Source of the DNA: Pontederia crassipes
Taxonomy: Eukaryota; Streptophyta; Magnoliopsida; Commelinales; Pontederiaceae
Length of the DNA stretch: 64,000 bases
Assembly (NCBI GenBank): GCA_030549335.1
Contig: CM060186.1
Span: forward strand, 26,396,689 to 26,460,688
Reading direction: 5' to 3'
Under the pieces are notes generated by a model. It saw only the letters and a program-made list of their open reading frames with translations. It did not search any database and was not told where the DNA came from. Shown here in pieces: positions 1-10,708 of the stretch. Position 1 is the stretch's first letter, and every line of letters begins with the position of its first letter. Both the position numbers and the translations under genes were made by a program.

Positions 1-54
1 TCTACATTTAACATATAGTAAAGAATGCCCTCACTCATCTTTGAGGCTTGTATG
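1..54 (+). pseudogene. FAR1/MULE-type transposase relic, upstream piece
   Basis: In frame 3 this stretch reads HIVKNALTHL followed by a stop. It joins, across the inserted solo LTR, to GLYARDNFKKEYLNEF starting at the second TSD copy. The joined text resembles the segment after the conserved W-H of FAR1/FRS-type Mutator-like transposases (usually WHIVKNA..HL). The window starts inside the domain, so the N-terminal part lies outside. In-frame stops are present, so it is dead. The last five bases (GTATG, 50-54) are the left target-site duplication of the solo LTR. It could be a MULE or a decayed FAR1-related host gene; the two share this domain and I cannot separate them here. Confidence 0.55.
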
Positions 55-129
55 TGTTGGAGAAAAGTTTTTATTCCCTACATAATTATATTTTGATGAT
101 ACAAACCTCAAAAGAATGGAATTATATTT

Positions 130-524
130 AATGTCAAAAAAGTTTATATAGAAATGAATCACTTCATGCACTAAATTTCGGTTAATATTTATCTATGTTC
201 CCATGAGATTTACATTAATAGGTGAATATAAAAGTTATAAATAATTTTTTTATCTTTATAGAGAATTAAGAATCACCTCATTGGGACAACCTAATAGGTG
301 AATATAAAACTTATGTTTAAACAAGTGAAACTCGAAAAGTTCAAATTGAAGTTGATATTTTTATGTACAAAACTTGCACTTAATATTTGAGTATTCTATC
401 ATGAGATCTGGATAAAGAGATTGGTATAAAAGTCATATATAATTCTATTATATTTTCATAGAATTAAGAATCACCTCATTTGGACAATCATATAAAATGT
501 TATGCCAAAAATAGTGAAGGTCGA
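130..524 (+). repeat. Imperfect ~180-bp tandem repeats in the solo LTR, left part
   Basis: Units recur with phrases such as 'gcacttaatatttga', 'catgagatctggata', 'tttcatagaattaagaatc' and 'cacctcatttggacaa'. About two units lie here and three more lie at 6001-6560 on the other side of the E1 insertion. The repeat belongs to the body of the LTR. A related but diverged array is found at 42900-43370. Confidence 0.7.
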
Positions 525-1856
525 TGATGCGTGTAGAATTGATAGCAAACGTTAGCAAGTGCACTAGTCGTTCAAGTAATAAAGTGAATGAGTAGAGTTA
601 TCGTTCCCACGATGATGGTTAATAACTTATATTTTATTTTGACTTTGTTAATTGAGAAATTAAAAAAAATATATGATTTCAGATGTGTATAAAAAGAAAA
701 TAATAAAAATAAAAGAAATGATCACCTGGAGAAATAATGATTTGATGATTAAGGCACCTAATTATCACCACTAGAATGTAATAAATTTTTTTAACTTAGA
801 ATTAGTTAAATAAATAATAAAGTGAATTCCCAAAATTAGTTAACCAATGTTTCAGGCTTTAACTACTATCTTATGAATAATTAAAATAAATCAATTATTT
901 CAGTTTTTAATTTACTTAATTAAATCATAAGATGCATTCAATCCGAATTAATATTAAGGGCTTTCTCAAGTCACCTTAATAACTACACAAATTAAGTCTC
1001 TTTCGATTTCCCTAATTGTGGCATGCAATAATTAAGATCAATCCTAAAAACTATTATGAAAATAATCACTTCTTCTCATATAGCAATCAAATCATAAATC
1101 ATGAAATCAAAGGAAAGCATTAAACATGAAATTGCAATGCTATTAAATATTCAAATTAAACTAATATTGAGAAAATCCAATACATAAATAGGGTTCAACT
1201 AGGATGACCCTAATGGAGGAATAAATTTGAGAATAACAACATCAAATCTAATGTAAAAGATTGAGAAAAGAAAATGAAGAACTCTAGCATAGGCTAAACG
1301 CGTCCTCTCTCGAGTTTCCGACAAAGCTTTGTTGTTGTCCTCGCACTTCTTCTCTTTCTAGGCTTTAAAACTATGCTCCAGGGATACTTTTCCAAGTCCT
1401 CTTCTGCCTCCTTTTATAGGATTTATCGTCTCTCAAGGAAAGAAACAAAAAATATATACGAAAAGTAGATAAAATCAACTTTAAAACGGCCTAATCGACC
1501 GTCGTCACGGCCGTGACAGAAGGCTGTCAAGGCAGAAAAATACTTAGCCAAATTTCTACTGAAAAATACGACCGTGACAGTAACTTAGCCAATTTTTTTA
1601 TTGTTGAATTTTCCTATCACGGCCATGACAAGAACTGTTACGGCCGTGATAGTCTTCTGAGCTGTTTTTGGGTCTTTTCTTGTCTTGATTTTAACGTTTT
1701 CTCATATCCTGCAATGAATAATTTTCAAACTTAGGTAGAAATCAAATCTAAAGAAAATTATATGAAAATAAATCAAAACTCATCTGTTCTAAATAGAAAA
1801 ATATTCTAAAATACTAATCAAAAGACCTAAATTAATGCATGATTTTTCGTGCATCA
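525..1856 (-). repeat. E1 left LTR (3' LTR in element sense)
   Basis: It is 1332 bp and pairs with 4646-5995. It is 18 bp shorter than its partner, mostly because one 21-bp palindrome unit is absent near 1500. Shared landmarks include the outer block 'gcaagtgcactagtcg', the 'ggctttctcaagtcacctt' block near 960, and a GC-rich palindrome cluster at 1498-1652. Confidence 0.92.
1498..1652. repeat. CACGGCCGTG palindrome cluster in the E1 left LTR
   Basis: CACGGCCGTG lies at about 1506, a degenerate copy near 1571, and a pair CACGGCCATG (1618) and TACGGCCGTG (1639) exactly 21 bp apart. The partner LTR carries the same cluster plus one more unit. Surrounding DNA is strongly AT-rich. Confidence 0.8.
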
Positions 1857-1873
1857 AATACCTCCAAGCTTAA
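1857..1873 (-). other. E1 polypurine tract
   Basis: On the minus strand the bases next to the left LTR read TTAAGCTTGGAGGTATT, preceded by 'gaggacaaac'. This is the usual Athila-type plus-strand primer context (gaggacaagc ... aagcttgggggagtt TGATGC), seen again in E2 and E3. Confidence 0.75.
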
Positions 1874-2169
1874 TATTTTGTTTGTCCTCAAGCAAATTTC
1901 AGATAAGACATAGAGCTCCATCACAAAACTAATACTTTTCTCCCACTGTTCTTTTACACGACCATCGCTAGAGTATCTATTCTCATGCAATACACAACGT
2001 TGCAGATTTCTTAGCATTCAAACATGACTTTCTTACATATTTACAAATAATATTAGTCAATCTCATAAGAGTATCAATATTGAACCACGAGTCTTTAAGG
2101 AGCTTATTTTCATACTCTTATTATTTCACATTTCAACATTAATATTTTTTTATTTCACTTAAGAATTTA

Positions 2170-2310
2170 GTAATCCTCCATATTGCACAAAGTGGTCCAT
2201 GTAACGGGATTTCGATCGACGGATCCCAGAGCAGATGCCCTTAGATCGCTAGGCAAAAATCCTCTACAGATCTAATTACCCGGACACACCAAAGTTCCAG
2301 AGGATACTTT
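2170..2310 (-). other. Conserved non-coding module, E1 copy
   Basis: On the minus strand it reads a series of blocks: GGGTAATTAGATCTGTAG, TTGCCTAGCGATCTAAGG, GCTCTGGGATCCGTCGATCG and CCCGTTACATGGACCAC. Nearly the same blocks, in the same order, occur at 14281-14430 (E2) and 55250-55400 (E3). It does not code in any consistent frame. Function is unknown. Confidence 0.75.
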
Positions 2311-3540
2311 ATACCTTTCACTTAACTATTGGGACTCAATTAGCCCTCTTTTTATTTTCATTTTTGTATTACAATTATATAGCATAATTATAAGCTCCAA
2401 AAGACTTAATGTTTTCAATAAAGATGCAATTATAATCAAGACTAACATCATAGTAAATAATAGAGAAATTCATTATTTAAAAGCTAATCCTTCTACTTAG
2501 CAACAAACTCAATTCAAATCCCAATACTCTGATGATACCCGATAAAAACAAACAGTGATTGAATTTCATAGATTAAGCGATGTTCTGAAAATAAGCTTTC
2601 AGACAATAAAATAATAAACAAGAAGAATTGAGATGGCACAAAATTTTTAAATTTTTTCAAAAATTTTCATAATTAGATGCATGCCAAACAAAATAAGATG
2701 ATCGACTCAAAATGTTGAAAATACACATGCCAAGAAAATGAAACAAGACTAAGTCCCTCCCCCAAGCTTGAACCTTACACTGCCCTAGTGTTAGGTCCCT
2801 ACAAAAAAAAACTATGAAATAATAATAAAGAATGTGATAAAAATGTAAAAGGAGTAGAGACAACCTGATGATTTCTAGATCGGTCATGTTGCTTCAAAAG
2901 GCGGTTCAAAGGTTTCGTTCGGCCATGATTATGCAAAATCAGGGAGCTATCATGGTCGTTATGGATTGAGTAGGTGATCCACGACCGTTCCCTCCTCCTT
3001 CACGGTCGTGCTTGTACAAGCGATCGGTTCCAAATGAATCAGCGAGCAGGGAGGAAGAGGTGGCCGGCGGCGATGTCACATGTGCATTGCTGAGGTCGTC
3101 GGAAGCTTGTTAAATAGAAGGCATTGGCGGCGACGTCTGTGAGATCAGCGTGTTCGAAGGTCTGTTGGCGACATGGACTCATGGCGATCAGAGATAGGCG
3201 GGGATCAAGTTCGAAGATCGGAGTTGCAGGTGCCATGGGGATGGAATTGGGGATCACGCCCGTGCTTCTTTTGAGATGAGTATTGGACGCTCCTCTTGAG
3301 GCGCTGATGCTTCGAACAACATGGCACGGCCGTGCCATGTTGGGGAAATGGACGTGCTGCATCCTTCTGGGAGAAATATGCTAAGAAAAAAAGAATCATT
3401 AATCTAAACTAAACTTTCAATGTTAACTAATCTAAATTATAAAAATTCAATACTAATGCTAAACTAAAAACTGAGGACAAAAGTTTAAGAGTATAGTTTT
3501 AAGTTATAGTCTTTAGCTTGACTTTTACACTTTTGTTACC
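2311..3540. other. E1 non-coding interior downstream of the ORF
   Basis: No supported gene. The part at 2885-3360 is GC-richer and carries scattered 'cacggccgtg' and 'acgaccgt' words (for example 'catggcacggccgtgccatg' near 3320, a perfect 20-bp palindrome). The open frames here are chance readings through this GC-rich stretch. Confidence 0.5.
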
Positions 3541-4506
3541 TCAAGTGTCTGGAAGGGATTCGAAGTGACATTTTTCCATCTTACCTCTAATGTAATTCTC
3601 GAAGCATTGTCCCTCCACTTTAAAAGAAGTACCTGAATCTTTTTGTGGAACTTGATCTTTGGGCTTCCAATGCATCGAATATTGTGCTATCTGATGTGAT
3701 GATGATGTGTTCCCTTCTACCAATGAATAATTTGGAGGTACCATTGGGATGGCTGTTGGAGTTTTCGAAGGCGGATTTCTTCTTCGCACTTGTCCATCTT
3801 CCATAATATATTCACTTGTGTCCTTGACCCTCCATTGCGTAGTCCATGTCTTCTAATAATAATTCTTCCTCGATTGTCTTCTTCCTGTATTAAAATATTG
3901 TAAGTGACAGGAGCATATAATAGATATAGATTTTTCCAAAATATTATCTCCTGAGACATAAGCAATCTAAGAAGCCAACTCCACTTTCTTCTCTAATGCT
4001 TGAAATTTTGCCTGCATCATATCAAACTTAACATTAAAATTTGGGGATTAAAGAGGAGAAGAAATAATAAGTGGCTGTTGATCCTTCAATTGTGCCAACT
4101 GTGATTGTAGATTGCTAATGAGTTGATCTTATAGAATAAATCTTTTCTCTATAACTCCAATCAATTGGCACAGCTTTTCCTTGATGTTGGAATTTAACTC
4201 TAATTGGGTGGATGGAGGAACATCATTTTTCACTTGAATATTAGCCTCCAATTGTTCTACTTGTCGCAACAACTTCATAAAGGCTCTTTCTTGAAGTTGA
4301 AAATTTTCTTCAGCCATTGTGATGAACTTTAACATCTTGTCTTCAATTATAAAATTTCCTTGTACCACAGGAATGAGTGGGATACTGTTATTTATAATTT
4401 GTGAAATTTGTGCTTCGTGATCCTCAAGTATCTTTCTTTGTTCTTCCAAATAATAATCTCCCATCGTCCTTGGTTTTGTTGTCATTTGAAGATATTTCCT
4501 GGTCAC
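3541..4506 (-). pseudogene. E1 single ORF, gag-position coiled-coil protein, four in-frame stops
   Basis: Reading leftwards from ATG at 4506, one frame of about 321 codons can be followed to 3541. It is broken only by stops at 4129-4131, 4048-4050, 3967-3969 and 3853-3855, with no frameshift. Near the N-terminus it reads KPRTMGDYYLEEQ, resembling the RTMRDYAMG motif of the E2 gag. Residues about 15-210 are rich in heptad-like leucine and glutamine (for example LISNLQSQLAQLKDQQ and FQALEKKVEL), suggesting coiled coil. I do not see the capsid-like core found in E2 and E3, nor a zinc knuckle, so this is gag by position and a weak N-terminal match only. The lack of frameshifts suggests loss of function by point mutation. 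Confidence 0.55.
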
Positions 4507-4621
4507 ATAAGATAAAGAGATATGAAAGTATGTAAACTAAAAAGAATCTGCGTGAAATTTAATAAAAAAATAAAGACTCTCAAATAATAAGTAAAATAAA
4601 AATAAAAATTAATAAACACCA

Positions 4622-4639
4622 TCCCCGGCAACGGCGCCA
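4622..4639 (-). other. E1 primer-binding site, tRNA-Asp type
   Basis: On the minus strand this reads TGGCGCCGTTGCCGGGGA, the primer site usual in Athila and related plant Gypsy elements (complementary to the 3' end of tRNA-Asp). It lies six bases inside the right LTR and fixes the transcription direction as leftward. Confidence 0.85.
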
Positions 4640-4645
4640 AAAACT

Positions 4646-5995
4646 TGATGCGTGTAGAATTGATATCAAACGTTAGCAAGTGCACTAGTCGCTCAAGTAA
4701 TAAAGTGAATGATTAGAGTTATCGTTCCTACGAGGATGGTTAATAACCTATATTTTATTTTGACTTTGTTAATTGAGAAATTAAGAAAATATATGATTTC
4801 AGATGTGTATAAAAAGAAATAATAAAAATAAAGGAAATGATCACCTGGAGAAATAATGATTTGATGATTAAGGCACCTAATTATTACCATTAGAATGTAA
4901 TGAATTTTCTTAACTTAGAATTAGTTGAATCAATAATAAAGTGAATTCTCAAAATTAGTTAACCAATATTTCAAGCTTTAACTACTATCTTATGAATAAT
5001 TAAAATAAATCAATCATTTCAATTTTTAATTTACTTAATTAAATCATAAGATGCATTCAATCGGATTTAATATTACGGGCTTTCTCAAGTCACCTTAATA
5101 ACTACACAAATTAGGTCTCTTTCGATTTCCCTAATTGTGGCATGCAATAATTAAGATCAATCCTAAAAACTATTATGAAAATAATCACTTCTTCTCATAT
5201 AGCAATCAAATCATAAATCATGGAATCAAAGGAAAGCATTAAACATGAAATTGCAATGCTATTAAAGATTCAAATTAAACTAATATTGAGAAAAATCCAA
5301 TACATAAATAGAGTTCAACTAGGATGACCCTAATGGAGGAATAAATATGAGAATAACAACATTAAATCTAATGTAAAAGATTGGGAAAAGAAAACGAAGA
5401 ACTCTGACATAGGCTAAGCGCGTCCTCTCTCGAGTTTTCGTCAAAGCTTCATTGTTGTCCTCGTACTTCTCCTCTTTTTAGGATTCAAAACTATGTTTCA
5501 GGGATGCTTTTCCAAGTCCTCTTCTGCCTCATTTTATAGGTTTTCTCGTCCCCCAAGAAAAAAACAAAAAATATATCCGAAAAGTGGATAAAATTGGCTT
5601 TAAAATGGCCTAATCGACCGTCGTCACAGCCGTGCAAGGCTCTGTCACGGCCGTGACAGAAGGCTGTCAAGGCTGAAAAATACTTAGTCAAATTTCTGCT
5701 GAAAAATACGACCATGACAGTAACTTAGCTAATTTTTTAATTGCTGAATTTTCCTGTCACGGCCATGACAAGAACTGTCACGGCCGTGATAGTCTTCTGA
5801 ACTGTTTTACGCCTTTTTTTGCCTTGATTTTGACGTTTTCTCATATCCTGCCATGAATAATTTCTAGACTTAGGTAGAAATCAAATCTAAAGAAAATTAT
5901 ATGAAAACAAATCAAAACTCCTCTTTTCTAAACACAAAAATATTCTAAAATGGTAATCAAAAGATCTAAACTAATGCATGATTTTTCGTGCATCA
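4646..5995 (-). repeat. E1 right LTR (5' LTR in element sense)
   Basis: It is 1350 bp and starts TGATGCGTGTAG and ends GTGCATCA. The palindrome cluster at 5617-5795 includes CACAGCCGTG (5626) and CACGGCCGTG (5647), 21 bp apart, and CACGGCCATG (5758) and CACGGCCGTG (5779), again 21 bp apart. Confidence 0.92.
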
Positions 5996-6000
5996 GTCGA

Positions 6001-6560
6001 CAAGTTCTATTTGAAGTTGATATTTTTATGTGTTGAACTTGCATTTAATATTTGATTACTTTATCAATAGATTTGGGATAAGAGGTGACATTGAAAGTTA
6101 TAAAAAAAGTTGTTAGCTTTTCATACAATCAAACATCATCTCGTTTGGATATTGGTTTGAAACGTTATGTATAAAAGAGTACAGTTCTAAAATATTTCAT
6201 TTGAAATGGGCTACTTTGTGTACTAAACTTTGTATTAATATTGAACTATGATCTCATTAGATTTTAGATGAATGATAAATATCAAAGTTGTAGAGAATTT
6301 TGTTAGCTTTTCATAGAATAAAAAATGATCTCATTTTGATACTCGCATGAGAAAAAGAGTAAGGTCTAAAAAGTTTAATTTAAAATTGAAAACTTTATGC
6401 ACTAAACTTCGATTAAATATTTGACTACGATCTCATTGATCTGGATAATAATAAATATCAAAATTATGGATAATTATGTTATTTTTTCATAAAATAAAAA
6501 AATCATCTCATTTAGATAACTGTGCAAACAGTTATGTATAAAAAGAGTGCATGTCTATTA
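6001..6560 (+). repeat. Imperfect ~180-bp tandem repeats in the solo LTR, right part
   Basis: About three further units continue the array after E1. Each contains 'actaaactt..ttaatat', a 'tctcatt(a)gat(c)tgg' block, 'ttagcttttcatagaata' and 'catctcattt(t/g)gata'. Unit starts near 6001, 6184, 6363 and 6550 give a period of about 180-187 bp. Confidence 0.7.
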
Positions 6561-7447
6561 GGTTGTCGATGACAAAAGGGACGATCGAAAATATTTTGGT
6601 TGACCGCTGGAGATAAAATGGAAGCCCGAAAATGTTGGTGCGGCGGCCGCTAGTTATGGAGGATTCGGATATTTTTAAAACGCTCGCCCGAAACCCAAAA
6701 TGGACGTCTGAAAGTTGTCTCTAATGGATATATTTCAATGGTTAGTTCTAAAATGGACGCTAGAAATCACATAATGGCTAGTTTTGAGTACCAACAGCTA
6801 GAAAAAGATTGGAGGCTACAAAAGGGATCTAAAACACATCAAGAAGGCTAAGTCTTCCTAAAAAAAGATAGACAACTTGTGTTCATCCAAAAAGTCATTT
6901 TGAGCTCAAAGTTGTAATCTCTCATTTTCTTTCTCTCTTACTCTTGTGTGAGGTTCCAAATTGTAAAAGAGAGATTGTGGAGTGTTCTTGTGATGTTAAA
7001 ATAGTTGTTTAGCTCATGAGAGAAAAGAGGCTGTGGCTTACCTTTTGAGTGAAGAAAAGACGGATGAAAGCTTACGGATGAAAGAGGTGTGCCTTACCTC
7101 TTGAAACGGAGAAAAGGCAGGAGTTATAAAGGATTTCTTTCTTGCCTCATTTGGAACAAAAGAAAGGTGTAAGTGAAATCTCTGGCAGTCTCAAGGTGGA
7201 GAAGTCAAAGCGGAGACGTAAGCTAAGATGTGGCCAAACCTCGTGAATAAACCATCGTGCATCTTGTGTTAATCTTTCTCTCTTCCTCTCCTTCCTACTC
7301 TATTATGCATGTGATTTGATTGATATTGTGTTGGTTTAAATATTAACGAATTGATTTTAATCTTCCGTGATGATTTTCGTAAAATTAGTATTTTTTATTT
7401 AAACACCAATTCACCCCCCTTTTGGTGCCTTGTGGTCCTACAGTATG

Positions 7448-8600
7448 CTCGTGATAATTTTAAAAAGGAATATTTAAATGAATTCATAATTCTTTTAGTA
7501 TACAGGAATTTGAATAGACATGGCTATGCTTGAAAGAAATGTATTAATATTCCTAACGATCATTGGTTGGAGAATAGACACAATAACTGTCATCATTGAG
7601 TTCCTATTTATCTAAGTGGAGTATTCTATGTAGGCATGCAATTCACTGAAAGGGTTGGTAGTATTAATATTTTTATGTTTTTGTAAACTCTAACACTTCA
7701 TCGTCTGATTATATATATATATGTCAATATTATTTATTCTTTCTACTCATCGTGAAGAAGAAGAGTAGGAAGATTTCAAAAATCTCCATAGTTATATTGT
7801 TCCAACTTCAAAAAGTTTTTTGGAAATTCAAGCAAGAAAGGTGTATAGTCAAAATGTGTTAAAAATCTTTCAAAATGAATTCAAGAATATCATACAATTT
7901 TGGAAACATGTGGTCTCAGAAGTTGGCCAAAATGCTTGTACTCTGGTTATGACTCAAGTTTTGAGGATAAAAGAAGAATTATTGCAGAGTATCATGTCCA
8001 ACCAGAAGTGTTTGAAAAATGTTCTTGCAAAGTGTTTGAAAAATAAAGAATTTTGTGTTCTCATGCATCAACGACATATTTTACATCGTTGGACATTTTA
8101 CATCATTGGACAATAGATGCTCGTTATTTTACTGCACAAGTGTTAAATGATGAATGCACATCTTCAAGTAATAAAAAAGTTGTCATCTCTCACAAAAATA
8201 AATTTTTAAAAGAAATGCATGAAAATTCAAAGAAATGAGTTTGCGTTCACTAGAACACTTAGATGTTGAGATTTCTTTCTTGTGGATTCAAAGTTTGGAA
8301 AATAGAAGAAAGGATTGTATGGATGCAGGCCATTCTAAAAATGTGGATGTGGATGAAGTCTCTTCATTAGATGCCCAAACACAATGTTCAATCTTCTTCA
8401 TACATGATCCTTCATTGACAAATCAAAGGAAAGACCAAGAAACATAAAAAGACTTATATCTAGTCTTTAGATTTCATTGTCCCAAGGTGAGAAGAAGAAA
8501 AGAACATGTAGTCATTGTCTTAAGCAAGATCATTATGTGGCTTCTTTTCCAGTTAAAAAAGTGAAGGTAAAATAGGATCAACGAGTTGGCAAACCAAGTG
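7448..8600 (+). pseudogene. FAR1/FRS-type MULE transposase relic, main piece
   Basis: Broken frames spell the C-terminal half of a FAR1-related transposase. At 7448-7500 is the piece that joins to position 1-54. Around 7560-7670, VPIYLSGVFYVGMQFTERVG corresponds to the family's VPIYLSG.FFAGMSTTQRSES region. At 7790-8116, SKSFLEIQARKVYSQNVLKI fits the part before the SWIM-type zinc finger. At about 8036-8120, CLKNKEFCVLMHQRHILHRW and then TIDARY fit the finger region, with substitutions. Near 8500, CSHCLKQDHYVAS resembles the C-terminal zinc knuckle. Several stops and frameshifts separate these. Such proteins are either MULE transposases or domesticated light-signalling regulators; here it is dead either way. 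Confidence 0.6.
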
Positions 8601-8714
8601 TCAAAGAGTTAAGTAATACTCAATAAATATGATTTCAATCAATTAGGTATGTTGTCTCAATTTTTTTATTTTTATTCATGTTGGTTATAACAAAAGAAAA
8701 TTTGAATTAATTAT

Positions 8715-9374
8715 GTTGTCTCAATTCGGATCGGCCGCCTGGCAGCCGCTGGCGGTTGGATCCAGCTGCTGGCGGCCGGATCTGACCGATCTGGCAGCGC
8801 TGGCGGCCAGATCAGCCTACCTAGCGGTCGGATCCAGCCACGGGAGACCGCATCCAACTGTGGGCGGCCAGATCCGGCCGCACTGGCGATCGGATCCAAC
8901 TGTGGGCGGTCGGATACGGCCGCGCTGGCGGTCGGATCCAACTGCCGACGGCAAGATCCGGCCGCTGGCCGCCTCGCAGCCAAATATGGTCGCTGGCCGC
9001 CGGATCGGCCGCCAGCGGCCGGCTAATTTTTTTTATATTATAATTTTTTTTGCGACGGTTTTGACCGTCAAAACTTTCGACGATAATGACTATCGAAATT
9101 TTTGACAATTTCGTCGACCGCCAAAAATATGGGCGATCACGACCGTCGAAACTTTCGACGGTTCGCAACCGTCGAAAGTTTTGACGGTCATGACCGTCGG
9201 ACTTCCTTCGGAAGTTTCGACATTTTTTCCCAACCATCGAAAATCGATTTGCGACGAAAATTTTTTTGACGGATCGATTTCATCGAAAATTTCGTCGAAA
9301 ACTATCATTTTCGATGATTTTCGAGAAATTACAGAGAGTTTCTACTGTCTATAATTGTCATCTTTCTTGTAGTG
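8715..9374. mobile_element. Right terminal fragment of a CACTA transposon
   Basis: The segment ends CTTTCTTGTAGTG at 9374, the reverse of the plant CACTA end CACTACAAGAAAG. Just inside are two kinds of sub-terminal repeat: GGCGGYCGGATC words at 8730-9010 and 'cgtcgaaa/tttcgacg' words at 9050-9310. I find no matching CACTACAAG left end, so the element is truncated. The next three bases are TTA; the other TSD copy cannot be identified. The 16-mer 'tatgttgtctcaattt' at about 8648 recurs as 'tatgttgtctcaatt' at about 8711, at the probable truncation point. Confidence 0.7.
8730..9010. repeat. 20-22-bp phased GGCGGYCGGATC array
   Basis: GGATC-type cores start at about 8830, 8850, 8870, 8892, 8912, 8934 and 8954, giving spacings of 20, 20, 22, 20, 22 and 20 bp. 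The block is very GC-rich between AT-rich flanks. In CACTA elements such sub-terminal repeats are known transposase (TNPA-type) binding sites. Open frames on both strands here are by-products of the repeat. Confidence 0.7.
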
Positions 9375-9619
9375 TTAGCTTTAGTTGTCCAGACTTTACT
9401 AATGGATATGTATGCTTGAATCATGCCAGGGATGAATATTTTGAGTAAGATTTCACAATAATAACTATGATATTCCTACTACTAAGAGAGGCTAAAGATG
9501 TTGGGTGCTCAAGCTTTTGAATGTTGTTTTTCTTTAAGATGTCATAAGTTTGTTAGAGTGCATTTAAATGATGTACCTTTGTAACCTTTAAATGATATAC
9601 CTTTGATGTTGCTCAAACT
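9375..9619. other. Unassigned segment between CACTA end and Copia gag
   Basis: No convincing coding text. It may be more of the MULE relic or the lost 5' side of the Copia element. The Copia 5' LTR, primer site and gag N-terminus are not in the window. Confidence 0.4.
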
Positions 9620-10708
9620 TTAATGGTATTGCTTAATTAGACTTCGATGATTTCATAAGATCAATACAAACCTACGAGATAGGAATAAAGGAAGATGAAG
9701 AGACAAATGTCACAAAGAAAAAGGCCCTAGCTTTAAAGGTAAGAGATGCTGAAGAAGAAACAAGCAAATATGAAGAAGGCGTTGATGAAAGGAACTTGGT
9801 GCTTTATGCAAAGAAGTTGGACAATTACTTCAGATATTCCAAACAAAGAAAGAAGGATGAAATTTAGAAGAAAATTAACAAACAAGAATCAAATCATCTG
9901 TGGTGAATTAAGAAGACTGGACATTACAAAAATGAATGTCTAAATCTTATTAAAAAAGATAAAGAAGCTGAATCTTCAAGGAAGGAAAACTCTTCAAGGG
10001 ACTTGGAATGAAAGAGAGCAAGAAGAAGATAACACTTCTTGAAGCGATGAAGATGAAACTTATTTTTGTCTCATGGAAAATGATGAGGTATATTCTAATT
10101 TATCAACTGATAAATTAAACACATTGGATATGCATGAGGAATTTAGAAAGCTCATTAAAAAGTATGGATCACTTAAAAAGAGGCATGATAAGTTGAAAGT
10201 AGAATTTGAAAAAATTAAAAATGAGAAACACAAACGTCATGATACATGTAAGAAGTGCATATCATTAAATGATGAGAATAGGGGCTTAGAACTCCTCATT
10301 GATGAACTAAAAATGAAGAATGATAACTTGAATACATGTATTAGTTCACAAAGAACTGAGATTAAAATATTAAATACAAAAGTAAATGAACTAGAAAAAA
10401 AAATTCAAAAGCTTTCAAATGGAAGAAAAGTGTTAGATGTTATGTTTGGTAGTTCTAGGGTACCATCCAACAATAAAGGTCTTGGCTATAACTCTTTTGA
10501 AAAAAAAGCATGATTCAAGAATATTGTTTGTAAGGGCTTAAAATGTACCTAATTCAAATTTGACTTGCTTTCATTGTAGTTCATATGGTCATTATGTTTT
10601 TGAGTGCAATATTAGAAAAGGCAAAAAATTTGGAATGAAAAATATTTGGGTTACTAAAAGAACCAATATTAACCAAGATGGACTCAAACAAGTTTGGGTA
10701 CCGAAAAG
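9620..10708 (+). pseudogene. Copia gag, C-terminal part, with coiled coil and zinc knuckle
   Basis: It starts with IKEDEETNVTKKKALALKVR at about 9677-9738, typical of the linker before the first zinc knuckle. A decayed first knuckle (KKTGHYKNEC) lies at about 9905-9942. An open stretch at 10073-10513 (146 codons) is a highly charged coiled coil (residues 20-115). In another frame an intact knuckle CFHCSSYGHYVFEC (C-X2-C-X4-H-X4-C) lies at 10566-10607, followed by the usual TNINQDGLKQVWVPKR before protease. Gag forms the particle and binds RNA. At least two frameshifts and several stops make it non-functional. Confidence 0.75.

Larger units (their letters stand above)
525..5995 (-). mobile_element. 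E1: gag-only Athila-like LTR retrotransposon (TR-GAG type)
   Basis: Two LTRs (525-1856 and 4646-5995) both run TGATGC...GCATCA. The 5-bp duplication GTCGA flanks the element exactly (520-524 and 5996-6000). The primer site next to the right LTR and the polypurine tract next to the left LTR both put the coding sense on the minus strand. The 2.8-kb interior holds one decayed ORF of about 321 codons and no protease, RT, RNase H or integrase motif. The LTRs share end sequences and layout with E2 and E3, so all three belong to one lineage. It is inserted in the repeat body of the solo Copia LTR. Confidence 0.92.
55..7442 (+). mobile_element. Solo Copia-type LTR, split by element E1
   Basis: It begins TGTTGGAG and ends in the Copia-typical block ACACCAATTCACCCCCC, then TTGGTGCC, then GGTCCTACA. 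The 5-bp duplication GTATG flanks it on both sides (50-54 and 7443-7447). No primer site, gag or second LTR adjoins it, so it is a solo LTR left by LTR-LTR recombination. Removing E1 and one E1 TSD leaves about 1.9 kb. Its flanks are the two halves of a FAR1/MULE transposase relic, which gives the insertion order MULE, then Copia, then E1. The 3' 500 bp (about 6900-7442) resembles in style the 3' LTR of the Copia at 30046-31058, but it is another family. Confidence 0.85.

Noticed and set aside
7820..8447. Three plus-strand frames as separate small genes
   Set aside because: Together they read as pieces of one frameshifted FAR1/MULE transposase relic.
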